Shown: piece by piece, positions 1-7,171 of the stretch
How positions within the stretch are numbered: position 1 is the first letter of the stretch
Layout of the letters: every line of letters begins with the position of its first letter
DNA from: an uncultured Actinomycetes bacterium
Lineage (GTDB): Bacteria; Actinomycetota; Actinomycetes; S36-B12; UBA10799
Reading direction: 5' to 3'
NCBI GenBank assembly: GCA_946803585.1
Contig: CAMPEQ010000011.1
Span: 620,001 to 684,000 of the forward strand
DNA length: 64,000 nt
Program-made: the position numbers and the translations under genes
The notes under the pieces: model-generated
The model's database searches: none
Told to the model about the DNA's origin: nothing
Seen by the model: the letters and a program-made list of their open reading frames with translations, nothing else

Positions 1-1
1 A

Positions 2-181
2 CCGGCCACCTCCGGTTACAAGAAATACAAGCTGAAGCAGACCTTCAAGATCGGCAAGAAGGCTAAGCGACAACTGTCATTGCCGACACCGGAGAACCGC
101 AGCAGTCCCGGCGCCAAGAGTTGGGCTCCTCATGAGCACCTTCAGGGCCCACGTCTGCGCCGAGCCCTAGCACGTAAGTGA
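2..181 (+). CDS. 3' end of a secreted/surface protein carrying a lysine-rich tail domain (partial)
   Basis: The gene enters from outside the window. Its visible residues (PATSGYKKYKLK..., then FKIGKKA) closely match the last 20 residues of the FG-GAP surface protein ending at 5476, so it is probably a paralogous cell-surface protein with the same C-terminal tail. In the paralogue a TAG stop follows the GKKA motif. Here the equivalent codon is AAG at 65-67, so the frame runs on for 38 further unrelated residues to TGA at 179-181. The extension looks like recent stop-codon loss or a sequencing error. Function of the upstream part is unknown. Confidence 0.6.
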   Translation, partial: PATSGYKKYKLKQTFKIGKKAKRQLSLPTPENRSSPGAKSWAPHEHLQGPRLRRALARK

Positions 182-375
182 CCCGGAAAGCCAACAGCTA
201 ACCGGCGCTGACTAGTTACCGAGGACCATGCCGGCCGCCACCGCCTGGGGAGCTCGTCGAGGGATTCGGCAGAGTCGCTTGACCCGGTGACGATGGTGGC
301 ATCGCTGGCCTCTGCGGAGAGTTTCGTCGGGTCACGCACAAGGACTCCCCGTACCCGGTTTCAAAGAGGATTAAC

Positions 376-612
376 GTGATCCGCTCGGCTGTTGGAGTCC
401 TCATCGTTGCTCTACTCACGGGCAGTTTGATGGCCATCGGCGGAGTGCCCTTCCCCACCCTCCCGACGATCACGCAGTGGGCGATCGCTGTTGGCGCATT
501 CGTTGTTGGTGTTGCGGGAGCTCAACTGGTTGCCGAAGCCATTCAACGTAGGAAACTGAAGCACATTCGGTCAGTGTGTCGGCAGCGCTATCAGATGCCG
601 CCAACTGCTTAA
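376..612 (+). CDS. Small two-helix membrane protein, function unknown
   Basis: A 78-residue protein from a GTG start with an AGAGGA ribosome-binding site at 365-370. Two hydrophobic stretches (about residues 4-22 and 32-52) are joined by a short loop and followed by a basic tail (QRRKLKHIRSVCRQR), so it probably sits in the cytoplasmic membrane with the tail inside. I do not recognise a family. It stands alone between the fragment at the window edge and a larger membrane protein on the same strand. The 194 bases before it (182-375) show no gene or clear regulatory element. Confidence 0.55.
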   Translation: MIRSAVGVLIVALLTGSLMAIGGVPFPTLPTITQWAIAVGAFVVGVAGAQLVAEAIQRRKLKHIRSVCRQRYQMPPTA

Positions 613-679
613 AGCCCTCTAAGCGCGTGTCAGGGATCGACGCCCATAAGCGGATCCTCAACTCAACGCGCGGTCATGC

Positions 680-1735
680 TTGACGCGAGATCGGACCGCA
701 TCGTCGTTGGCTGTTGGCGCGGTTAGCCTTAGCTTTGTGATCAGGTGTCCAGCATGTCGAGCTGAGTCCATGGATGAGGCGTTGAGCTGTTGGCAGTGTG
801 ATCATCGATTTCGTGCTGGTAGCGACGACGCGGATGAGGAATCAGAGATACCGTCGCGACAACGAGTGCGAGGGACCATTCACTTGCCTCCTGTCGTCGC
901 GCTGCGTATCGGGATCGGGTTCCTCTTGATCTCGGCGGCTCTTGCGGCTTTTCGTACGATCGATACGTTGGTTGTTCCCGGTGTGCCGGAGAGCCTCTTT
1001 CTCCAGCCGGCCGTGCTGTTGCTTACGGTGATTTTCGGGGTGATCCTCATAACCCGGAAGGGCCCGGCTTTTGCTGGCCTCGGCATTGGCGTTGTGTTGT
1101 TTTGTGGTTACGTTCTTGGGTCCAACTTCACCTACGTCTACAGGGTTTTTGTTCGAAGTGAGGATGTCACCGGATCCGGGCTCGATGTCATCGAAGTAAC
1201 CGATTGGTCTTTCACGCTGTCAACGGTGTGGCTACCCACGTTGATCGGCCTGACCGGTATCGCTGCTTTGGTTCTTGTTGCGATGTGGGTCGTGCGAACA
1301 CGCCGACACGTGCGCCCACCGATCCTGGCGGTAGTGGGTGCAGTCTGTTACGCGATTGGATCGTTGGTGTACTTCGTTGTGTCGCTGTTTCCCCCGACGG
1401 TGCCGCCAGGTTTCGCGCCGCTATCTTCCACTCAGACGATCGTGTCGGTTGCCGGGAACGCGACAAGTTTGCTTCTTGCGTTAGCGGCGATTGGACTGAC
1501 GCTAATAGCTGGATCGGCTTGGTCAGTTGTGGGAATCGGTGCTGCGTGGGCGGCAGCGGCCGCCGCGCAAGTCGTCGTCGCGCTACGAATTGGTGGAGAG
1601 TCCCTTTCCGCTGGAGACGGGTTCTGGGCTGCCGGACTCATGATCGCGACGATCGCGCTAATTCGTCTTCGAATGTCAGGCACCCCCGCCGTAGTTGGAG
1701 CCTCCTCCGAAAGTGATGAGTCGCAGCAAAGCTAA
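680..1735 (+). CDS. Polytopic membrane protein with N-terminal zinc ribbon
   Basis: The protein has up to 351 residues. Near the N-terminus CPAC and, 14 residues later, CWQC form a four-cysteine zinc ribbon (IRCPACRAES ... LSCWQCDHRF). This is followed by an acidic linker and about eight hydrophobic segments. Such ribbon-plus-membrane proteins are frequent in Actinomycetota, usually without an assigned role. The start is uncertain: TTG at 680 gives the longest form, but an in-frame GTG at 737 places the ribbon at the extreme N-terminus and is equally plausible. Neither has a convincing ribosome-binding site. No partner gene is obvious nearby. Confidence 0.6.
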   Translation: MTRDRTASSLAVGAVSLSFVIRCPACRAESMDEALSCWQCDHRFRAGSDDADEESEIPSRQRVRGTIHLPPVVALRIGIGFLLISAALAAFRTIDTLVVPGVPESLFLQPAVLLLTVIFGVILITRKGPAFAGLGIGVVLFCGYVLGSNFTYVYRVFVRSEDVTGSGLDVIEVTDWSFTLSTVWLPTLIGLTGIAALVLVAMWVVRTRRHVRPPILAVVGAVCYAIGSLVYFVVSLFPPTVPPGFAPLSSTQTIVSVAGNATSLLLALAAIGLTLIAGSAWSVVGIGAAWAAAAAAQVVVALRIGGESLSAGDGFWAAGLMIATIALIRLRMSGTPAVVGASSESDESQQS

Positions 1736-1827
1736 GGGCATTCTTGAGAAGAGTTGGTCGTAGGTCGATCGTTCTACGGCCACAGGCAGATACTGCTATT
1801 GCGTGGGTCTTTGGGAAAGAACTGCTG

Positions 1828-2256
1828 CTAGATCGCTCCTGACTGATGCTTTGGTCGCAGCTTGGCCGAGTGTGTGGTGCATATCTGCGAGTTCCACTGC
1901 CAGAAAGAAAAGGTTGCCTGGGTGGTTGCTATTTCAGCGCGACGGTCGACCGTCTGCTGGCGCGACCGATCGCTCTCTTGGAACTCAGATGCCAAAATTA
2001 GAGGGGCCGTGTAGGACGCTTCGATGCTGAGGACAAGAACCAGACCCAGCAGGGCAGGGGCAGCCTCAAGAGAGGCCCCTGATCGAAGCCCCGCTGCAAT
2101 CCAAACGATCCAGAGTGCACAGACCACGCTCAGAACAAGGATGAACCGAACGCTCCCGATCGCTCTATACGCGAACTCTCCGTGCCTACGGAACGACTCG
2201 TTTGGCGACCAGCGGCGACTGCGTGGGGTCGAGAACAGATCTAGATTTCGTTGCAT
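1828..2256 (-). CDS. DUF1003-type membrane protein
   Basis: A 142-residue protein from ATG at 2256, preceded by GGGAG/GAGG. The core matches the DUF1003 pattern: a basic amphipathic lead-in (AYRAIGSVRF), a first membrane helix (ILVLSVVCALWIVWI), a second with the characteristic Ser-Ile-Glu-Ala-Ser-Tyr-Thr-Ala-Pro-Leu-Ile-Leu stretch, then a charged ESDR...DRRAE segment. The family is widespread and usually has an Asp-rich cytosolic tail; its function is unknown. Here the C-terminus after the family core is atypical, ending in a cysteine-containing stretch not expected for the family, possibly from a frameshift near 1900. Confidence 0.55.
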   Translation of the reverse strand: MQRNLDLFSTPRSRRWSPNESFRRHGEFAYRAIGSVRFILVLSVVCALWIVWIAAGLRSGASLEAAPALLGLVLVLSIEASYTAPLILASEFQESDRSRQQTVDRRAEIATTQATFSFWQWNSQICTTHSAKLRPKHQSGAI

Positions 2257-2454
2257 GTTCCTCAACTCCCAGCGTGAAGACGATCGGACCGTCGTGATGA
2301 CGGTACCGAGCAGTCTGTGCGTCTGCCCCGGACTTTCGCTCCTTGGCGTCTCAACTAGCCATAGCCAGCCCAACCGCAAGCGGGTACATGAATGGGTGCA
2401 ATCGCTCGTCTGGAAGCTGGCTAGTGCCACGCCACTAGTGAGTGGGAATACGGA

Positions 2455-2817
2455 CTAGCGGAGATGCCCACTGATCCAACGATCCAACGCGGGCAGATCC
2501 ATCGAACTGTCGACAACGGACCGGATCACCTCGTTGATCTGTTCCTGCGGCGCTGCCAGAGTGAGCCCGTTGCGTAAGGCGAACACCACCGCGCAGATCC
2601 AGCTCAATCGCTTGTTGCCGTCCACCAGTGGGTGCGATCGAATGATCCCCTCGACTAGGGCAGCGACCTTCGTCGACATCGCTGGATACGCGTCCTGGCC
2701 GAAAGCGGAGGCTTGCGGTCGGGCGATGGCTCCCGCGAGCAACCCGAGGTCGCGAATGACGAAACCGAAATCATCTGCCAGCAAGACAGCATCTTCAGTA
2801 TCGAGATAATCAATCAT
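2455..2817 (-). CDS. doc: Doc-type Fic toxin (death-on-curing family)
   Basis: A 120-residue protein with the Fic/Doc signature HPLVDGNKR at residues 62-70, including the catalytic His62 and the Asn68/Lys69/Arg70 phosphate-binding residues. Length and opening (MIDYLDTEDAVLLA) are typical of Doc rather than of large Fic AMP-transferases. By family knowledge Doc phosphorylates EF-Tu Thr382 and halts translation until neutralised. Its ATG overlaps the stop of the upstream ribbon-helix-helix gene by four bases, the usual antitoxin-toxin order. It lies in a stretch of relics and orphan genes, consistent with horizontal gain. Confidence 0.85.
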   Translation of the reverse strand: MIDYLDTEDAVLLADDFGFVIRDLGLLAGAIARPQASAFGQDAYPAMSTKVAALVEGIIRSHPLVDGNKRLSWICAVVFALRNGLTLAAPQEQINEVIRSVVDSSMDLPALDRWISGHLR

Positions 2818-3017
2818 TCGGCGAGGAGACGTAGAGCCTCAGCGTCGCGTTCCTTCACGAGTCGTCCCGCCGCCAGAATCTCGGCGGACCGAGATGCCCG
2901 GTTCACTCGATCGTTGATCGCAAGCCTCGCGACCTCGTGCATCGAGCGATGCTCACGTTCAGCCTGCATTCGTAAGCGCTCAGTCTCTTCCTCAGTCAGT
3001 CGCAATGTCATAGCCAT
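2814..3017 (-). CDS. Ribbon-helix-helix antitoxin of the Doc pair
   Basis: About 67 residues. MTLRLTEEETERLRMQAE followed by a second helix (SMHEVARLAINDRV) is a ribbon-helix-helix DNA-binding fold of CopG/Arc type. The C-terminal part (EILAAGRLVKERDAEALRLLAE) is probably the flexible region that wraps the toxin. It precedes and overlaps doc by four bases, so the two should be co-translated and the antitoxin should autorepress the operon. Two close ATG codons (3017 and 3011) are possible starts. I chose 3017, although no ribosome-binding site is clear. A longer start at 3044 seems less likely because its extra residues do not fit the fold. Confidence 0.75.
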   Translation of the reverse strand: MAMTLRLTEEETERLRMQAEREHRSMHEVARLAINDRVNRASRSAEILAAGRLVKERDAEALRLLAE

Positions 3018-3166
3018 ATCTAGATGGTACCGCTGTGACACCACAGTTTGTCTTGGACGCCGCGGTGGCCACCTCTAGCCGGACGCCGGTCGACAACCAA
3101 ACATCCCACCGTCCGCAACCACCAGTTGAACTCAGGGAATCACATATATGTAGCCGACCTTCGGCA

Positions 3167-3301
3167 ATGACGGGCCGCAGACTTGGGCCGGCCAGGCAAC
3201 GACTGGGGTCTAGCGGGACTGGCAAAGAAGTGACCGAGTCAATCGGCGTAAGTCGAGCGACTCCATACCGGCACCTGGGAAAGGGCGGTGAGAGCTCGTG
3301 A
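3167..3301 (+). pseudogene. Relic of a resolvase/invertase-like C-terminal helix-turn-helix
   Basis: The last 40 residues of this frame read as a Hin-type recombinase DNA-binding tail: GKEVTESIGVSRATPYRHL matches the usual 'GKTVKEIAxALGVSRATVYRHL' pattern. The catalytic serine-recombinase domain is missing: the sequence upstream does not encode it in any frame. It is therefore a decayed remnant or a very small stand-alone HTH protein. Its TGA overlaps the GTG of the next relic by four bases, suggesting the two were once one operon. Confidence 0.45.
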
Positions 3302-3474
3302 GCGACCAACTGGAGGAACAAGCAGGTTTGATGCGCGAACTCTCGACCCTTGTTGGCCGATTCGAGACGCTGGCCCCTGGCCGTAGTCTCACTCCCGACG
3401 GGCACATGGTCGGCAGCATCGGTGAGCTGCTACCGGCCAGCGCGCTACCTCGTTCACGAAAATACACGCGCTGG
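3298..3474 (+). pseudogene. Truncated DUF6998-like gene remnant
   Basis: From GTG at 3298 the frame encodes ...RFETLAPGRSLTPDGHMVGSIGE and then LLPAS. This resembles the conserved N-terminal core of DUF6998-type proteins, which I remember as 'RF..APGR.FTPDGH.VGSIGEV...YGL.LLPAS'. About eight residues between the two halves are missing, as if by an internal deletion. The frame then continues without similarity into the next gene. The end given here is approximate. Probably a non-functional remnant of a mobile, restriction-associated gene. Confidence 0.35.
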
Positions 3475-3544
3475 CTGATTAGCGAGAGCACCAGATCAAC
3501 AGTCTCCGGTCGCGAACCCGCCCGAACTATGAGAACTTCACACC

Positions 3545-5476
3545 ATGGTGAAAAGTGCGTCGGCCGTGTCAGGAAAGCGCCTAGTTTGTGCTGGAGCAAC
3601 CGGAGTGGTCGGTGCCGCACTGTTGGTGGGTTCCGGCGTCACCGGGGCATCCGCGGAGTTGACGAGTCCGATCGCGCTGCCCGGCGGTGCCGACTTCACG
3701 TTCACCGGCGCTGCGGCGGGAGATCAAAGCGGTAAGTCAGTATCGATCGCCGGGGACGTCAATGGCGACAGCATCGACGACTTCATCATCGGAGCACCGG
3801 ATGCCAGCAACAACGACCGCGTGTCCTCTGGGTCTAGCTACATCGTCTACGGCGGGGGGGCTGCCAGCGGTGCCGCAGATCTCGACTCGCTGAATCCCTC
3901 CACGACCGGTCTGCGAATCGATGGCGCTGCGGCAGGAGACGCCAGTGGGACATCAGTATCCGGAGCCGGAGACGTCAACGACGACGGTATCGACGATGTC
4001 ATCGTCGGAGCACCCGATTCGGAACCAAACGGGACTTCGTCAGGCTCTGCCTACGTCATCTACGGTCAGGCGAATAGCGCCGCCTTAAACATCGACCTTG
4101 CAGATGCTCTCGACCCGGCAAGCACCGGACTGAAGATTATTGGCGGCGCCAGCAACGACCGGGCCGGCTATTCGGTGTCCACTGCCGGTGACGTCAATGG
4201 CGACAGCATCTCCGACATCATCGTCGGAGCCCCTACGACCTCCGCGGGAGGGCCTCCCTTGGGCTCGGCCTTCATCATCTACGGCCAACCCAGCAACGAT
4301 GCTGCCGATATTGACCTGGCAGTTGCCCTTCAGCCGGCCAGCGACGGGCTTCGCATCTCCAGTGCGGATTGGTTCAGCTTCATGGGCGGCTCTGTCTCAG
4401 GGGCCGGAGACGTCAACGGCGACACCCTCGACGACGTAGTCATTGGCGCCTACGGAACCAATATCGGCACGGGGGCATCCTACGTCGTTTACGGAGTGGC
4501 CACCGAAGACGCGGACAACATCGACCTTGCGACACCTCTCGAGCCGACAAGCAACGGCTTCAGGGTCGAGGGTGCAGGCGAGTACTCATTCAGCGGCATG
4601 GCTGTGTCAGGAGCCGGGGATGTCAACGGCGACGGACTCGATGACGTCATCATCGGTGAGCCGGGCGGCGGTGAAGACGCGACGACACCGGGCAATGCCT
4701 ACGTTATTTATGGCACGCCCAAGTCTGATGCCCAGGACTTCGACTTGGCGACCACCCCACTCGACCCTGCCACCACCGGACTACAGATCGACGGAGCGGT
4801 GATCGGCGACAGCAACGGTCGGGCGGTATCAGCAGCGGGCGATGTCAACGGCGATCAGTTTGCCGATGTGATCGTGGGGGCAATACACGCAAACGACGAG
4901 GCCGGATCCGCCTCCGTCATCTACGGGACCGCGAGGAAGGATGCTGTAAACGTAGACCTTGCCACTGCTCTGAACCCAGCAACAACCGGGTTCCAGTTGG
5001 ACGGAGCTACGGACGGCGACTCTGTCGGAAGCTCGGTCTCTGGTGCCGGTGATCTCAACGACGACGGACTTGCCGATGTGGTCGTTGGCGCTCCTGGCGC
5101 CGATGTAAATGGTGAGGGATCCGGGTTCACCTCTGTGATCTACGGTGCGGTGGCGCCAGAGCCGACTCCAGCAGCGCAAGTTCCACTGAAGAACTGTGTG
5201 AAGGTACCCGTAGCGCTACCAAAGACCAGCAAAACCAAGCTCACCAAACCACGGTGTAAGACCAACGCCGGCCAAGCCGTCAAGGTCACTGCGCGAGCAG
5301 TCTCCAAGCGCGGAGACGTTCGTACCTTCAAACTCATCAAGAAGAAGGACGGCAAGACCCTCATCAAGACCTTCAAGACAAAGACCAGAGTGACCATCAA
5401 GTGGAAGGCTCCGGCAACGGACGACTACCGCAAATACAAGGTCAAAGAGACATACAAGATCGGCAAGAAAGCCTAG
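3545..5476 (+). CDS. Secreted FG-GAP (integrin-like) seven-bladed beta-propeller protein
   Basis: A 643-residue exported protein. Residues 1-37 form a signal peptide ending ASA. There follow seven FG-GAP/calcium-loop repeats, each with G-D-[VL]-N-[GD]-D-x-x-x-D-x-[IV]-[IV]-G and spaced 65-75 residues apart, enough to close one propeller like an integrin alpha head. A short linker (APEPTPAAQ) leads to a lysine-rich C-terminal domain of about 95 residues with two cysteines (NCVKVP, PRCKTN), probably a small beta-sandwich. The final 20 residues recur at the left edge of the window. Likely roles are adhesion or binding of polysaccharide or host/particle surfaces. No cell-wall sorting motif is visible. 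Confidence 0.85.
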   Translation: MVKSASAVSGKRLVCAGATGVVGAALLVGSGVTGASAELTSPIALPGGADFTFTGAAAGDQSGKSVSIAGDVNGDSIDDFIIGAPDASNNDRVSSGSSYIVYGGGAASGAADLDSLNPSTTGLRIDGAAAGDASGTSVSGAGDVNDDGIDDVIVGAPDSEPNGTSSGSAYVIYGQANSAALNIDLADALDPASTGLKIIGGASNDRAGYSVSTAGDVNGDSISDIIVGAPTTSAGGPPLGSAFIIYGQPSNDAADIDLAVALQPASDGLRISSADWFSFMGGSVSGAGDVNGDTLDDVVIGAYGTNIGTGASYVVYGVATEDADNIDLATPLEPTSNGFRVEGAGEYSFSGMAVSGAGDVNGDGLDDVIIGEPGGGEDATTPGNAYVIYGTPKSDAQDFDLATTPLDPATTGLQIDGAVIGDSNGRAVSAAGDVNGDQFADVIVGAIHANDEAGSASVIYGTARKDAVNVDLATALNPATTGFQLDGATDGDSVGSSVSGAGDLNDDGLADVVVGAPGADVNGEGSGFTSVIYGAVAPEPTPAAQVPLKNCVKVPVALPKTSKTKLTKPRCKTNAGQAVKVTARAVSKRGDVRTFKLIKKKDGKTLIKTFKTKTRVTIKWKAPATDDYRKYKVKETYKIGKKA

Positions 5477-5505
5477 CGCCGACTCCCACCCGTAGCGCCA
5501 CTGCG

Positions 5506-6189
5506 TCAGTTGCTGTCGGCGAGCACCGAGTTCACGGACGTTGCAAGGGCGTCGATGGCATCGACGATCATTCCTGCGCTCATCTCGTGCAGGTTGTAGC
5601 CGAGCACATGCGGATCAGGGATGTCATCGATGCCGTAGGGCAGGCCGTCCTCTTCCGGGCGCGGAGCGATTCCACGGGCCTCGTTCATTTCCGACACCAG
5701 CCAGCGCAGGCGCCCGACGGAATCGGCCGGCAACGCCGGGACCATCGCCAGTGTTCCGAGCGCCTCGGAGTCAATTGCCTCACCGACTGCTTTTGCTCGT
5801 GCGATCACGAGCGCTTCAGAGCCCACGACGTAAGCCGCGAGGCGCGCCGCGAGTTTGACCGGGAAGCACCTGCTACGAACCGACGGCTGCAACGCCACGA
5901 CCTTCCCGGCGTGGGTCCAGTCCGCAGTCAGGACGATATCGATGCCGGCGAGAAGCTCAGCGGTGAGTTGGCGGGATGCGTGACCGAGTTCAGCCGAGCC
6001 CGCGTAGGCCAGGGATAGCTCACAGCCCGGCATTCCCGGACGGGCATCGGTTCCGGCACTTGACACTGTGACCATCGCATCATCGGCACAGGCTTGTTCA
6101 ACTCTCGATCGGATAAGCAGTTCCATGGCTGGAGAACGACAGATGTTCATCGTGCAGACAGTGAGGATTCTGAATCCGCCGCTAGCCAT
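5506..6189 (-). CDS. Low-molecular-weight protein-tyrosine-phosphatase family protein
   Basis: 227 residues. The N-terminal ILTVCTMNICRSP is the LMW-PTP phosphate loop C-x5-R-S, with Cys12 as nucleophile and Arg18. The acid loop near the C-terminus reads DIPDPHVLG in place of the common DP(Y/F)G. The protein is longer than the usual 150 residues, with an inserted middle region. In Actinomycetota relatives act on tyrosine-phosphorylated proteins or arsenate. It converges with the FG-GAP gene (30 bases apart) and lies 14 bases downstream of the amidotransferase gene, so it may be co-transcribed with it. Confidence 0.8.
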   Translation of the reverse strand: MASGGFRILTVCTMNICRSPAMELLIRSRVEQACADDAMVTVSSAGTDARPGMPGCELSLAYAGSAELGHASRQLTAELLAGIDIVLTADWTHAGKVVALQPSVRSRCFPVKLAARLAAYVVGSEALVIARAKAVGEAIDSEALGTLAMVPALPADSVGRLRWLVSEMNEARGIAPRPEEDGLPYGIDDIPDPHVLGYNLHEMSAGMIVDAIDALATSVNSVLADSN

Positions 6190-6203
6190 TTGCGAGATCC
6201 GTC

Positions 6204-6830
6204 TCAGCCGCGACTGACGACTGGAGCGAGGCCTTCGCCGCGCTGGACCGCAGAGAGGTCACCGCACTCGACGAGCCAGTTGGCGAGCATCTGGTGCCCG
6301 TGCTCGGTGAGAACCGACTCGGGATGGAACTGCACACCCTCGATCAGCTTTGTTCGGTGGCGCAATCCCATGATGACGCCAGAGTCGGTGCGCGCCGTTA
6401 CTTCAAGTTCAGGCGGAACGGTGTCGTTCTCCACGGCTAGTGAGTGGTACCGCGTAGCCACGAACGGCGTCGGTAATCCCCGTAAAACGCCAGTGCCATC
6501 GTGGGTCACGGTCGAGGTCTTGCCATGTAACAGTTCGGGCGCCCGGTTTACGGTCGCGCCAAATGCCTCCGCAATTGCTTGGTGTCCGAGACAGACTCCG
6601 AAGATCGGGACTTCCCCACCGAGCTGCGTGACGATGTCCTCGCAGACCCCCGCCTGATCGGGTGTCCCTGGACCGGGCGACAACAGAATTCCATCGAATT
6701 CGCGGCACTGATCGACGCTGACTTCGTCATTGCGCAGCACAACAGTGTCGGCCCCCAACTGCTGCAAATACTGCACCAGATTGAAGACGAAGCTGTCGTA
6801 GTTGTCCACGACTAAGATCCGCGCACCCAT
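6204..6830 (-). CDS. pabA: Glutamine amidotransferase, aminodeoxychorismate/anthranilate synthase component II
   Basis: A 208-residue class I glutamine amidotransferase. It supplies ammonia from glutamine to chorismate for 4-amino-4-deoxychorismate (folate) or anthranilate (tryptophan). It opens with the typical ILVVDNYDSFVFNL and carries the oxyanion motif SPGPGTP, nucleophile Cys80 in GVCLGHQ and the His-Glu pair in QFHPES. In Mycobacterium the same gene type (Rv0013) sits next to crgA, as here. The synthase component I is not in the window, so PabA versus TrpG use cannot be settled. Confidence 0.88.
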   Translation of the reverse strand: MGARILVVDNYDSFVFNLVQYLQQLGADTVVLRNDEVSVDQCREFDGILLSPGPGTPDQAGVCEDIVTQLGGEVPIFGVCLGHQAIAEAFGATVNRAPELLHGKTSTVTHDGTGVLRGLPTPFVATRYHSLAVENDTVPPELEVTARTDSGVIMGLRHRTKLIEGVQFHPESVLTEHGHQMLANWLVECGDLSAVQRGEGLAPVVSRG

Positions 6831-6870
6831 CGAAGTTCCCCTCTTTGCCTACCAACACCATAAAGGTGGG

Positions 6871-6883
6871 TAGAGTCTGACTT
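6871..6883 (+). promoter_or_regulatory. Candidate -10 element of a leaderless crgA transcript
   Basis: TAGAGT at 6871-6876 fits the actinobacterial TANNNT -10 consensus and ends seven bases before the crgA ATG, which would make transcription start at or next to the start codon. No Shine-Dalgarno lies at normal distance. The -35 is not clear. Confidence 0.45.
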
Positions 6884-7132
6884 ATGCCCGAGTCGAGTTC
6901 CCGCAAGAAGACCACCTACACGCCGCCTCCCAAGAAGAACGCGGTCAAAATTGGTTCACCCCGTTGGGTTGCCCCATTGATGGTCGGGTTCTTCGTCCTG
7001 GGCTTGCTGTGGATCGTTGTCTACTACATCGCTCCCGATGCGCCGTTCATTGGTGACTTGACCTACTGGAACGTCGTGATCGGATTCGTGCTGATTGGAT
7101 GTGGCTTCGTCGTATCGACGAAGTGGAAGTAG
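6884..7132 (+). CDS. crgA: Cell division protein CrgA
   Basis: 82 residues with a short hydrophilic N-terminus rich in Lys and Pro (KKTTYTPPPKK), then two membrane helices (about 32-51 and 62-79) and the short tail STKWK. This matches CrgA in length and in the SPRW motif before helix 1. CrgA is an actinobacterial divisome component that interacts with FtsZ, FtsI and FtsQ and coordinates septal peptidoglycan synthesis with growth. It diverges from pabA, as in other members of the phylum. Confidence 0.9.
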   Translation: MPESSSRKKTTYTPPPKKNAVKIGSPRWVAPLMVGFFVLGLLWIVVYYIAPDAPFIGDLTYWNVVIGFVLIGCGFVVSTKWK

Positions 7133-7139
7133 TAAGACC

Positions 7140-7168
7140 CAGCGCCCGCCCCGATGAAGTGGGCGCTG
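7140..7168. terminator. Hairpin between convergent crgA and TMEM175-like gene
   Basis: A perfect 8-bp stem, CAGCGCCC (7140-7147) with GGGCGCTG (7161-7168), and a 13-nt loop lie between two convergent stop codons. There is no T tract, so bidirectional termination is inferred from position and GC-rich stem. Confidence 0.5.
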
Positions 7169-7171
7169 CGA

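Noticed and set aside
142-339. Minus-strand frame of 65 residues at the left edge
   Set aside because: Arg/Pro-rich shadow-like composition, no ribosome-binding site and no recognisable similarity.
2024-2458. Plus-strand frame of 144 residues
   Set aside because: It lies opposite the DUF1003-type gene, whose membrane helices and family motif are convincing; this frame has no such features.
3035-3166. Catalytic part of a serine recombinase before the HTH relic
   Set aside because: No YxRVSxxxQ-like motif or related sequence in any frame, so only a relic is reported.
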